From assembly GCF_028736215.1 (NCBI RefSeq), contig NZ_CP117883.1, positions 1,178,001 through 1,242,000 on the forward strand: a DNA stretch of 64,000 nucleotides, read 5' to 3'. Below the pieces are notes generated by a model. That model made no database searches. It had not been told where the DNA came from and was given only the letters and a program-made list of their open reading frames with translations. Origin of the DNA: Mucilaginibacter sp. KACC 22773. Lineage in GTDB: Bacteria > Bacteroidota > Bacteroidia > Sphingobacteriales > Sphingobacteriaceae. Of the stretch, positions 45,464 to 53,323 are shown piece after piece (position 1 is the stretch's first letter; each line of letters begins with the position of its first letter). The position numbers were made by a program, and so were the translations under genes.

Positions 45464-45870
45464 CATTCCTCCTCCTCCGTTTCAAAAAAATTATCTTTTA
45501 AATCGTCTATCTCGCGGCGATCAAGTTTAGTGGGACGGCCGGTGCCTCTGTCACGCTTAAGTATTGGAGCGTGGAACATGGATTTAAAAGCCGGGGTTTG
45601 TTCAACCGGGGTTATATCCAGGTAATAATCAACCGCTTTTTTTGCATCAACCCTGTTCTCCAGCAAGCCGGTTACCCGAATCACCTTCCGGTCGGGACCT
45701 TTTGCTACCTGGTAGGTATCACCAATTTTTACCTCGTATGAAGGTTTTATGTTTTTGCCGTCAAGCTTTACGCGTCCGGCTTTACAGGCATCAGATGCCA
45801 GGGTACGGGTTTTAAAAACGCGAATAGCCCACAGGTATTTATCAATTCTTAGTTTTTCTTTTTCGGCCAT
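45463..45870 (-). CDS. hslR: S4-domain RNA-binding protein (HslR-like)
   Basis: A 135-residue protein with an S4 domain at the N-terminus (LRIDKYLWAIRVFKTRTLA, AGRVKLDGKNIKPS) and basic tail (RGTGRPTKLDRREIDDLKDNFF). HslR acts on stalled 50S subunits with peptidyl-tRNA. The last residues are acidic. It follows an ADP-ribosylglycohydrolase gene with a 3-base gap on the same strand. Its stop codon borders the octamer repeat. Confidence 0.85.
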   Translation of the reverse strand: MAEKEKLRIDKYLWAIRVFKTRTLASDACKAGRVKLDGKNIKPSYEVKIGDTYQVAKGPDRKVIRVTGLLENRVDAKKAVDYYLDITPVEQTPAFKSMFHAPILKRDRGTGRPTKLDRREIDDLKDNFFETEEEE

Positions 45871-45873
45871 TGT

Positions 45874-46827
45874 TTATTCAATTACACTCCAATGCTTAGC
45901 CAGCCGGGCGGCTAAATTATCTATATCATTTTTACGGGCAAGTTTAAGCACCCAGTCTTCGGGTATTGTTTCAAACCCATAGTATAAACCGGCAAGGCCG
46001 CCGGTTACCGCGCCGGTGGTATCAGTATCCTGCCCCAAATTTACAGCTTTAAGTATAGCTTCTTTATACGTTTTTGTATTTAAAAGGCACCAGATACTTG
46101 CTTCCAGCGTATGTAATACGTAGCCACTGCTATCTATTTCACTTTCTGCAGCTTCATAAATATTGCCCACTAAAAGTCGGTCAAATAGTTTAAGCTCATC
46201 TCTGCTGATACTGGTTGTATCCAGAAAGGCGGTTACTTCTTGTTTTACTTCGTCATAAATAACCCGCAGATCATTATTCTTTAGCAGTTTCGCCGCAAAT
46301 TCAAGGTAATAAAAACAGGCAATTGCCGACCGGATATGGCCGTGGGTAATAGAGGATACATCTTTGGTTATAGCAAAACGCTCTGCCACAGGCAAATCGT
46401 TAATGTAAGCCAACAGAGGTAAAATCCGCATCAGCGAACCATTCCCGTTCGACCATGAATCAAATCCGCCGGCAAGGTTTGGTTGCACACCCCTTACTAT
46501 TCTTTCAATAGCTTCATGGGTAGTAATTCCAACATCAAAAACTTCGCCCCGGGCCGTCCAATAATTGTCGCAACGCCATCTTACAAAATTGTTGGCAATA
46601 TCATGTATATCGTAACCATTGGTTAACGATTCGGCAAGGCAAAAAGTAAGTGAGCTATCGTCAGACCATGTGCCCGGCAATTGGTCATAAGTACCAAACC
46701 CGACCATGTCGATAACCGGTTTTTTTGCAATTTCTTCTCGTGATTTAAACTCAACAGGAACGCCTATGGCATCGCCGACAGCAACGCCAAACAGTATATC
46801 TTTACAAAAATTGAGATGATGGGACAT
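45874..46827 (-). CDS. ADP-ribosylglycohydrolase family protein
   Basis: The 317-residue protein belongs to the DraG/ADP-ribosylglycohydrolase family. GVAVGDAIGVPVEF, TWSDDSSLTFCLAES (Mg-binding Asp pair) and LGQDTDTTGAVTGGLAGLYYG (second metal site) are all present, so it should be an active hydrolase that removes ADP-ribose from a target. The target is unknown; no ADP-ribosyltransferase or nitrogenase gene is near. It forms an operon with the S4-domain gene. Confidence 0.88.
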   Translation of the reverse strand: MSHHLNFCKDILFGVAVGDAIGVPVEFKSREEIAKKPVIDMVGFGTYDQLPGTWSDDSSLTFCLAESLTNGYDIHDIANNFVRWRCDNYWTARGEVFDVGITTHEAIERIVRGVQPNLAGGFDSWSNGNGSLMRILPLLAYINDLPVAERFAITKDVSSITHGHIRSAIACFYYLEFAAKLLKNNDLRVIYDEVKQEVTAFLDTTSISRDELKLFDRLLVGNIYEAAESEIDSSGYVLHTLEASIWCLLNTKTYKEAILKAVNLGQDTDTTGAVTGGLAGLYYGFETIPEDWVLKLARKNDIDNLAARLAKHWSVIE

Positions 46828-46899
46828 TAATTTACACTGGTCCAGTTATTATAGTTTTGGCCGGCACTTGCGCAAAATTAAGCAATCCAACTAATAATG

Positions 46900-47109
46900 C
46901 TACTGGTTGTTTTGCCAGGCCTCCAGGTCCTTTTTAATGAATTTGTGATACAGATATTCGGCATAACCAACGCTGATATAATCCGGGAATTTCCAGTTTG
47001 GATAATAAGTCTTTTTGATCCACTTTAAGAAGCTAAAAAATGCGATTCCGGAAATCATAAGGAAAGAGATTGTCAGCAAAGCGATGCAAAAGAAAGCCAT
47101 AATGTTCAT
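46900..47109 (-). CDS. small hypothetical membrane protein
   Basis: A 69-residue protein with one transmembrane segment (about residues 4-28) followed by a basic/aromatic tail (KWIKKTYYPNWKFPDY). It is not recognised. It lies upstream of the ADP-ribosylglycohydrolase gene on the same strand with a 72-base gap. Short size means the call is tentative. Confidence 0.45.
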   Translation of the reverse strand: MNIMAFFCIALLTISFLMISGIAFFSFLKWIKKTYYPNWKFPDYISVGYAEYLYHKFIKKDLEAWQNNQ

Positions 47110-47380
47110 AATCAGGGGGGAGATTAGGTTGGTGTATTTGTGTTTTATAATGGCAATGATAAATTTAATTTATCATAATTATATAACTTATGTTATTAAA
47201 AATCAGTGCATTTAACTTTGGTTGTAATAGTTAATATATTTTTTCCTTAAGGTTTATTTTTTAATAATTGAAGATAGGTTTACTGGACTGGTGCAAAAGC
47301 AATGGGCTAACAAGTTATTGAAGCTAATCCTGTATTTTTCCCCTAAAAATCCTTTAATTTGCCAAAAGTTAATTTTACCG

Positions 47381-48196
47381 ATGCAAGATCTTAAAAAAAT
47401 GATTGAAGATGCCTGGGAAGACAGGAATCTGCTGAATTATAACGAATATATCACCGCTATTGAAACCGTAGTTGAACGGTTAGATAAAGGCGAGATCCGC
47501 GTGGCCGAAATGATTGGTACCCGCTGGCATGTGAACGAGTGGATAAAAAAGGCTGTTATCCTTTATTTCCCTACCCGCAGCATGAAAGAAATTAAGGTTG
47601 GTCCTTTTGTTTTTCATGACAAAATGGATTTGAAAACCGATTATAAGGCAAACGGTGTTCGCGTAGTTCCGCACGGTATTGCCCGTTATGGCGCATACCT
47701 TGCAAAAGGTGTTATCATGATGCCATCGTACGTAAACATTGGCGCATACGTTGATGAAGGGACCATGGTTGATACCTGGGCTACAGTGGGCTCGTGCGCG
47801 CAAATTGGTAAGCATGTACACTTAAGTGGCGGCGTAGGTATTGGCGGCGTTTTGGAGCCTTTACAAGCTGCTCCTGTTATCATTGAAGATAATTGCTTCC
47901 TTGGCTCAAGGGCTATTGTTGTTGAGGGTGTACACGTTGAGCATGAAGCCGTGTTGGGCGCCAACGTTGTGTTAACCGCATCAACCAAAATTATTGATGT
48001 AACCCAATCGACCCCGGTTGAATATAAAGGCCGTGTGCCTGCCCGTTCGGTAGTTATACCAGGTTCATATACCAAGAAATTTCCTGCCGGCGATTACCAG
48101 GTGCCTTGCGCACTTATCATCGGTACCCGTAAGGAGTCGACTGATAAAAAAACTTCTCTAAACGATGCGTTGAGAGAAAATAATGTAGCGGTTTAA
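47381..48196 (+). CDS. dapD: 2,3,4,5-tetrahydropyridine-2,6-dicarboxylate N-succinyltransferase
   Basis: DapD succinylates tetrahydrodipicolinate in lysine/diaminopimelate synthesis. From ATG at 47381 the protein is 271 residues (MQDLKKMIEDAWEDR), the normal DapD length; the frame runs 30 codons further upstream but that part has no family match. The left-handed beta-helix hexapeptide pattern is clear (RYGAYLAKGVIMMPSYVNIG, EGTMVDTWATVGSCAQIG, LSGGVGIGGVLEP). It is monocistronic. Confidence 0.93.
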   Translation: MQDLKKMIEDAWEDRNLLNYNEYITAIETVVERLDKGEIRVAEMIGTRWHVNEWIKKAVILYFPTRSMKEIKVGPFVFHDKMDLKTDYKANGVRVVPHGIARYGAYLAKGVIMMPSYVNIGAYVDEGTMVDTWATVGSCAQIGKHVHLSGGVGIGGVLEPLQAAPVIIEDNCFLGSRAIVVEGVHVEHEAVLGANVVLTASTKIIDVTQSTPVEYKGRVPARSVVIPGSYTKKFPAGDYQVPCALIIGTRKESTDKKTSLNDALRENNVAV

Positions 48197-48197
48197 A

Positions 48198-48292
48198 GAT
48201 TAGATATGAGCTGTTGGATATGAGATTTGAGATAGCTTCAAACGCGGCTGTTTTCATCTCATATCTCATATCTCACATCTTACATCTACAAC
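48198..48292. repeat. heptamer inverted array between dapD and a glycosyltransferase gene
   Basis: The left arm has five heptamers (GATTAGA, TATGAGC, TGTTGGA, TATGAGA, TTTGAGA; 48198-48232). The right arm has TCTCATA twice, TCTCACA, TCTTACA, then TCTACAAC ending directly at the glycosyltransferase ATG (48257-48292). 48218-48233 pairs with 48256-48271 (15 of 16). The array starts right after the dapD stop. Confidence 0.85.
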
Positions 48293-49420
48293 ATGAAAAT
48301 AGGATACGATGCCAAGCGGGCTTTTTTTAATAACACGGGCCTGGGCAACTACAGCCGCTGGCTTATTAAAACGCTGGCATATTTCCATCCCGAAAACACC
48401 TATTTTTTATATACGCCAAAGGCCAAACCAAATGTAAGGCTTAAGTTTTTGGGTGATCATGGCAATGTTTTTACTTTAACGCCTGCCAGCAAATTTTTTA
48501 CTTCCTGGTGGCGTAGCAAAGGTATTGTTAAGGATTTATTGCGCGATGGTATCCAATTGTATCATGGCCTTAGCCATGAGTTGCCTTCGGGCATTGCCGA
48601 TAGTGGCATACGGTCGGTTGTTACCATACATGATTTGATCTTTATGCGCTACCCTAAGCAATTTGGCTGGTTTAATTACCGTATTTACCTGGCCAAAGTA
48701 AAATACGCCTGCAAGGTAGCTGATAAAATCATCGCCATAAGTGCGAAAACCAAGGTCGATTTGGTAGAGCTGCTTGATATCGATCCCCGGAAAATAGAAA
48801 TAGTTTACCAGGGTTGCGACGTTATATTTGACGTTACAAAAACGCCCGATCAAAAAGCCGCAGTAAAGCTAAAATACAACCTGCCCGATAAATTTTTGTT
48901 GAGCGTAGGCACTATAGAAGAACGCAAAAACCTATTATTAACGGTAGTAGCTTTAAAAAACATTGATGGCGAGATCCCTTTAGTGGTAATTGGTAAGCCA
49001 ACAAAATACGCAGACGAAGTAAACGCCTACATTACTGCCGGTAATTTAGTCAGCCGTGTGATTTTTTTAAGGGATATTCCGTTTGATGAACTGCCGGTCA
49101 TTTATCAGTTAGCATCGGTATTTATTTATCCGTCGAGGTATGAAGGTTTTGGCATCCCTGTATTGGAAGCTTTAAACTCCGGCACCCCGGTTATAGCCGC
49201 AACCGGCTCATGCCTGGAAGAGGCCGGCGGGCCGGGCAGCCGATATGTCGATCCTGATGATGCGGTTGGCCTGGCTAAAGAGGTGAACCAGATACTTGGC
49301 GATGATATTTTAAGGCATACAATGATTAACCGTGGCATCGAGCATGCCGCCAACTTTAACGATGATAAACTGGCGCTGCAATTGCAGCAGCTGTACACTA
49401 ATATATTGAACAATGCTTAG
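48293..49420 (+). CDS. glycosyltransferase family 4 protein
   Basis: The 375-residue GT-B enzyme has IGYDAKRAFFNNTGLGNYSRW at the N-terminus (acceptor side), FLLSVGTIEERKNLLLTV mid-protein, and VFIYPSRYEGFGIPVLEALNSGTPVIAATGSCLEE in the C-terminal donor site. This is a typical GT4 profile similar to mannosyl- or glucosyltransferases of capsule and LPS. The substrate is unknown. Its stop overlaps the start of the next gene by 8 bases, so they are coupled, although functions appear unrelated. Confidence 0.87.
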   Translation: MKIGYDAKRAFFNNTGLGNYSRWLIKTLAYFHPENTYFLYTPKAKPNVRLKFLGDHGNVFTLTPASKFFTSWWRSKGIVKDLLRDGIQLYHGLSHELPSGIADSGIRSVVTIHDLIFMRYPKQFGWFNYRIYLAKVKYACKVADKIIAISAKTKVDLVELLDIDPRKIEIVYQGCDVIFDVTKTPDQKAAVKLKYNLPDKFLLSVGTIEERKNLLLTVVALKNIDGEIPLVVIGKPTKYADEVNAYITAGNLVSRVIFLRDIPFDELPVIYQLASVFIYPSRYEGFGIPVLEALNSGTPVIAATGSCLEEAGGPGSRYVDPDDAVGLAKEVNQILGDDILRHTMINRGIEHAANFNDDKLALQLQQLYTNILNNA

Positions 49421-49979
49421 AGACGAAGTTGCCAACGCATTTAAAGTACTGCAGGAGGGAGGCATTATCCTGTACCCAACAGATACTATTTGGGGCATAG
49501 GTTGCGATGCCACCAATACCGAAGCCATCAAAAAAATTTTTCGCCTGAAACAACGCGATGAGGCCAAAAGTATGGTGATATTGGTTGATACCGAAAATAA
49601 GCTGGAAAGCTATGTACAGGAAGTTAACCCCTTGGCTTATGACCTGATTGAATATGCCGAAAATCCACTAACGCTGGTGATGCCCGGTGCAAAAAACTTA
49701 TCGCCAGCGGTAATAGCTGCCGATGGGAGCGTAGCTATCCGGGTAAGCAATCATGAATTTTGCAAGCAACTCATACAGCGGCTGCGCAAGCCCCTGGTAT
49801 CTACATCGGCCAACATCAGCGGTAAGCCATCGCCTCAATATTTTTCGCAGATTGACCAGGAAATCATTGATGGGGTAGACTACGTAGTTGACCTGGAACA
49901 ACACAGCAAAGAGATCCGCAATCCATCAACCATCATGAAGCTGGCACCCGACGGGAGTTTTGAGTTTATACGCAGGTAG
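49413..49979 (+). CDS. tsaC: L-threonylcarbamoyladenylate synthase
   Basis: A 188-residue YrdC/Sua5-domain enzyme that makes the threonylcarbamoyl-AMP for t6A37 of tRNA. Family features: GGIILYPTDTIWGIGCDATN, KSMVILV and STSANISGKPSP. It lacks the extra C-terminal Sua5 domain. It overlaps the glycosyltransferase stop by 8 bases. Confidence 0.88.
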   Translation: MLRDEVANAFKVLQEGGIILYPTDTIWGIGCDATNTEAIKKIFRLKQRDEAKSMVILVDTENKLESYVQEVNPLAYDLIEYAENPLTLVMPGAKNLSPAVIAADGSVAIRVSNHEFCKQLIQRLRKPLVSTSANISGKPSPQYFSQIDQEIIDGVDYVVDLEQHSKEIRNPSTIMKLAPDGSFEFIRR

Positions 49980-49986
49980 GGGGGAT

Positions 49987-50135
49987 AGTATCAAGTAATC
50001 AGTATCAGGCGTCAAGATTTTAGAAAAGACTTTTGAAAAATAATCAAACCAAAGATTCCCAAAAGTATTTCCCACTAATGACTAATGACTAATGACTAAT
50101 GACTAATGACTAATGACTAATGACTAATGACTAAT
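49987..50135. repeat. heptamer arrays after tsaC, including an exact ACTAATG tandem repeat
   Basis: The first block (49987-50014) is AGTATCA, AGTAATC, AGTATCA, GGCGTCA. The second (50074-50135) is ACTAATG repeated 8 times plus 6 bases, without a single change. It is the only array here with exact units. On the minus strand the repeat supplies the stop codon (TAG) of the 159-residue gene at 50131-50133, and every third unit could supply one. The two blocks do not look complementary. Confidence 0.9.
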
Positions 50136-50610
50136 TCCCCGCTCTTTCGCTGCTTTCGCTTAGGCGTTTAATCAGCTCGTCATTAAACTCCTGCTCGCTT
50201 TTGTAAAGCATGCTCACCTTTTCGGGGGGCAGAATTTTGGCAAAGGCATCTCTGTAACGTTTGCGGATAGCTACCAGTTGACTTTCGTAATAAATTTCCT
50301 TGTCTATCTGTTCGGTACCGTTTGATGCTGCTTTGGAGTTATTTAGGCGTTTTAAGATGCGTACAGCTGTCAATTCCTGCTGATACGAGCGGTATAGTGG
50401 CCAAAATTTTCGGCCTTCCTCGTCGCTTAAATCAAGCTGCCTGCTAATGTAGTTGTTACGGGCTGCCTCAAGCTTGGCACCTGTTCCTTTTTTAAGCTTT
50501 GTATTAGGGGTAACCCGTCCGCCCGGCACCAGTTGTGCTTGCGCACGTGATTGATAGCCCACCGCTATAAAAAAGAGTACTATAAAAATATGCCTGATCA
50601 ATTTAACCAT
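50131..50610 (-). CDS. small exported protein of the sigma-factor operon
   Basis: A 159-residue protein with a signal peptide (IFIVLFFIAVGYQSRAQA, cleavage after residue about 25). The mature part is alpha-helical (LDLSDEEGRKFWPLYRSYQQ and EIYYESQLVAIRKRYRDAFAKILPPEKVSMLYKSEQEF), resembling Spy/CpxP-type or 'periplasmic heavy-metal sensor' proteins, though that family match is by pattern only. It is the third gene of an operon with the sigma factor and the repeat protein. The stop codon lies in the ACTAATG repeat. Confidence 0.6.
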   Translation of the reverse strand: MVKLIRHIFIVLFFIAVGYQSRAQAQLVPGGRVTPNTKLKKGTGAKLEAARNNYISRQLDLSDEEGRKFWPLYRSYQQELTAVRILKRLNNSKAASNGTEQIDKEIYYESQLVAIRKRYRDAFAKILPPEKVSMLYKSEQEFNDELIKRLSESSERAGN

Positions 50611-50622
50611 TAAAACTCCTTA

Positions 50623-51576
50623 TTAATTAGCATCTATATAATCCGACAGATTTTCGTCCACGTTTGAACTGTTACTTTTTTGGTTGGCATCTATCAATGT
50701 GCGGGTGTCACTTGCGTCGCTGTGCAATTCCAGGTAGCTTTTTATTTCATCTACAGGCACAGAAGAAACCTGCTCATGTAAAAACGAGTGGTTATGATCT
50801 GGCACAGAATTGCCTTTAAGCAAAACAGTAATGCTTATTAAAACCGCAAAACAGGCAGCGGTGGCATACCTGAAAGTGCCCGATGCCAGCATCTTGCGCA
50901 CAATACTGCGTTTGTCAACAGTTTGTTTAAAGCTGATAACATTGTCGGTTTCTTCAATCTCAACCGTTATAACCTCGTTAACTGTTTTATCTAAAATGTT
51001 TTGGCTTAGCTGCTCAAAATAATTTGCCGGCACGGTAAAGGTTTCGGCATCATTATTCATCAGCTCCTCTACCGCTATGCGGCTTTGGATGTTGCTGCTT
51101 AACTCGTCGAAATAATTTTCAGGTACAGCAAAACCTTCATCCTGGCCATCCAGGTATTCTTCGATGGCCACCCTGCTTTGGATGTTATTATTCAATTCCT
51201 CGAAATAATTTTCGGGAACGCTAAAGCTTTCAGCTTCATTATTCACGTACTGCTCAATGGCAATTCTGCTTTGGATTTGGCCGGCTTGTTCGTCAAAAAA
51301 ATTTTCGGGCGTAGTAAAACCAGTCTCTTCAGTATCTAAAGCTGCCTGGATATTAATGCGGCTTTGTATGTTGCTGTTTAATTGTTCAAAGTAATTTTCA
51401 GGAATAGTAAACCCTTCGGATGAGCTTTTAAGCTCTTCCAGCCTGATGCGTGATGTTATGTGCTGCGCTAATTCGTCGAAATAGCCAGCAGGCACTAAAA
51501 ACGGGTTGTTTGCGCCAACCTGCTTTAGTGACTTATAGTCATCCAGCCATTCCCTATTGTCCATATCGCTTTTCAT
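50623..51576 (-). CDS. membrane protein with six 31-residue repeats, putative anti-sigma factor
   Basis: The 317-residue protein has a repeat F-x-VPENYFEEL-x-x-NIQSR-x-AIEE starting at Phe26, 56, 87, 118, 149 and 180 (spacing 30, then 31 four times). A single transmembrane segment at about 236-254 (ATAACFAVLISITVLL) is followed by a 63-residue outer part. Located between the sigma-70-family gene and the exported protein gene, it is the natural candidate for the anti-sigma factor. Single PxGYF-type motifs occur in Bacteroidetes anti-sigma-like proteins; six tandem copies are, to my knowledge, unusual. Confidence 0.7.
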   Translation of the reverse strand: MKSDMDNREWLDDYKSLKQVGANNPFLVPAGYFDELAQHITSRIRLEELKSSSEGFTIPENYFEQLNSNIQSRINIQAALDTEETGFTTPENFFDEQAGQIQSRIAIEQYVNNEAESFSVPENYFEELNNNIQSRVAIEEYLDGQDEGFAVPENYFDELSSNIQSRIAVEELMNNDAETFTVPANYFEQLSQNILDKTVNEVITVEIEETDNVISFKQTVDKRSIVRKMLASGTFRYATAACFAVLISITVLLKGNSVPDHNHSFLHEQVSSVPVDEIKSYLELHSDASDTRTLIDANQKSNSSNVDENLSDYIDAN

Positions 51577-51637
51577 ACATAACTATAGATGAACAAAGTG
51601 CTAAAAGGTTTAACGTAATTCTGAATTAATTCTGAAT

Positions 51638-52192
51638 TTAATCTTTCGAGATTAAATATGCTTCTATCTTCTTGACTGCCAGGTGAAAAGAGGCTTTTAA
51701 AGCACCTACGCTTGTACCCAATACTGCCGAAATTTCTTCATACTTCATATCCTCATAATATTTCATATTGAATACAAGCTTCTGCTTTTCGGGCAGGGTA
51801 AGCAAAGCCTCCTGCAATTTACGCTGTGCCGCATCTCCGTTAAAATAGGTTGAATCGGCCAGCGTATCAGCAAGTTCATAAGCAACATCATCCAACGAAA
51901 CATTATTTTTAAGTTTTTTCTTATTCAAAAAAGTAATGCATTCGTTGGATGCTATGCGGTACATCCAGGTATACAGCTGAGCGTCATTTCTGAAGCCTAA
52001 CAGGTTTTTCCAAACTTTTACAAAAACATCCTGGGTAAGGTCGTCTGCATCGTCATGATCAATAACCATACGCCTTACGTGCCAGTAAATTTTTTGCTGG
52101 TATTTTTTAAGCAACAGGTTAAACGCTTCGTTACGCGTTTTTTCGTCCTGGAATTTGCTTAAAATCTCTGAATCTTCTACCTGCACCAACAT
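51638..52192 (-). CDS. ECF-type RNA polymerase sigma factor
   Basis: The 184-residue protein has sigma region 2 (DADDLTQDVFVKVWKNL, LYTWMYRIASNECITFL) and region 4 (LPEKQKLVFNMKYYEDMKYEEISAVLGTSVGALKASFHLAVKKI, a helix-turn-helix). It is an extracytoplasmic-function sigma factor. It is the first of three genes; the next encodes the repeat protein after 61 bases. Its own regulon is not visible. Confidence 0.9.
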   Translation of the reverse strand: MLVQVEDSEILSKFQDEKTRNEAFNLLLKKYQQKIYWHVRRMVIDHDDADDLTQDVFVKVWKNLLGFRNDAQLYTWMYRIASNECITFLNKKKLKNNVSLDDVAYELADTLADSTYFNGDAAQRKLQEALLTLPEKQKLVFNMKYYEDMKYEEISAVLGTSVGALKASFHLAVKKIEAYLISKD

Positions 52193-52219
52193 TTTATAAT
52201 TTTTATAGTTAAATGCTAT

Positions 52220-53185
52220 TTAAGCATTTTTGTTTTTTCTTTCGATCACCTTTTTGGCCGCCAGCACAATATGTTCTGCATCTAAACCATATTTAGTCAT
52301 CAATTGCGCAGGTGTGCCGCTTTCGCCAAAGCTATCGTTCACCGCTACAAATTCTTGTGGGGTAGGGTTGTTAACAGCCAGCAATTGCGCTATGCTATCG
52401 CCCAAGCCACCAAGGCGGTTATGCTCTTCGGCAGTAACCACGCAGCCTGTTTTGGCTACCGATTTTAATACAGCTTCGGCATCCAAAGGTTTGATGGTGT
52501 GAATGTTAATAATCTCGGCATCAATACCTTCTTCTGCCAGTTTTTCGCCGGCTAAAATAGCTTCCCAAACAAGGTGACCAGTAGCAAATATAGTAACATC
52601 TGCGCCTTCGTTCACCATCCACGCTTTGCCAATCTCGAATTTTTGATCTGGATCGGTAAAAATAGGAACAACCGGACGGCCAAAACGCAGGTAAACCGGA
52701 CCTTCATATTCGGCAATAGCCATGGTGGCCGCTTTGGTTTGGTTATAATCGCAAGGGTTAATTACGGTCATTCCAGGCAGCATTTTCATCATGCCTATGT
52801 CTTCCAGTATTTGGTGGGTGGCACCGTCTTCGCCTAAAGTTAAGCCGGCGTGTGATGCGCAAATTTTAACGTTTTTGTTAGAGTAAGCTATCGACTGGCG
52901 AATTTGATCATAAACCCTGCCTGTTGAAAAATTGGCAAAAGTACCGGTAAAAGGTATTTTACCGCCAATGGTCATACCTGCGGCAATACACATCATGTTT
53001 GCTTCGGCAATACCAACCTGAACAAAACGCTCAGGGAATTCCTTTATGAAATCATTCATTTTTAACGATCCGATAAGGTCGGCGCAAAGTGCAACCACCT
53101 GGTCGTTTTTTCTGCCGGCTTCCAGCAACCCGGCGCCAAAGCCCGAGCGGGTATCTTTTTTATCTGTATAAGTATACTTTTTCAT
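52220..53185 (-). CDS. transketolase C-terminal subunit
   Basis: The 321-residue protein contains the pyrimidine-binding and C-terminal domains of transketolase (DLIGSLKMNDF, GIAEANMMCIAAGMTIGGKIPFTGTFANF, THQILEDIGMMKMLPGMTV). The N-terminal subunit is encoded 138 bases upstream on the same strand. Split transketolases are normal in many Bacteroidetes and Archaea. The two chains together act in the non-oxidative pentose phosphate pathway. An inverted heptamer array lies between the two genes. Confidence 0.9.
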   Translation of the reverse strand: MKKYTYTDKKDTRSGFGAGLLEAGRKNDQVVALCADLIGSLKMNDFIKEFPERFVQVGIAEANMMCIAAGMTIGGKIPFTGTFANFSTGRVYDQIRQSIAYSNKNVKICASHAGLTLGEDGATHQILEDIGMMKMLPGMTVINPCDYNQTKAATMAIAEYEGPVYLRFGRPVVPIFTDPDQKFEIGKAWMVNEGADVTIFATGHLVWEAILAGEKLAEEGIDAEIINIHTIKPLDAEAVLKSVAKTGCVVTAEEHNRLGGLGDSIAQLLAVNNPTPQEFVAVNDSFGESGTPAQLMTKYGLDAEHIVLAAKKVIERKNKNA

Positions 53186-53201
53186 TTGAGTTGAGATAGG
53201 G

Positions 53202-53309
53202 TTTTACGTGGTACGTTTTACGTTCTGCGTGTTATTTTGAATGGTGTGCTTCTGATGTGCTTATTTCCCGGAAAACGTAGAACGTAAAACGTCCAACGTA
53301 CAACCTAAA
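53202..53309. repeat. heptamer inverted array between the two transketolase genes
   Basis: Left arm (53202-53229): TTTTACG, TGGTACG, TTTTACG, TTCTGCG. Right arm (53275-53309): ACGTAGA, ACGTAAA, ACGTCCA, ACGTACA, ACCTAAA. 53200-53229 pairs with 53276-53305 at 26 of 30 positions. The loop is about 46 bases. The two flanking genes are the two halves of one enzyme in the same operon. Confidence 0.88.
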
Positions 53310-53323
53310 AAAGCATGCACGGC

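Noticed and set aside
47291..47380. 30 extra codons at the start of dapD
   Set aside because: The in-frame extension has no family resemblance, and the ATG at 47381 gives the normal DapD length.
50074..50135. Tandem ACTAATG units considered as a CRISPR or phase-variable array
   Set aside because: Units are only 7 bases, with no spacers and no cas genes. It lies at the end of a gene, not in a promoter, so phase variation is not supported.
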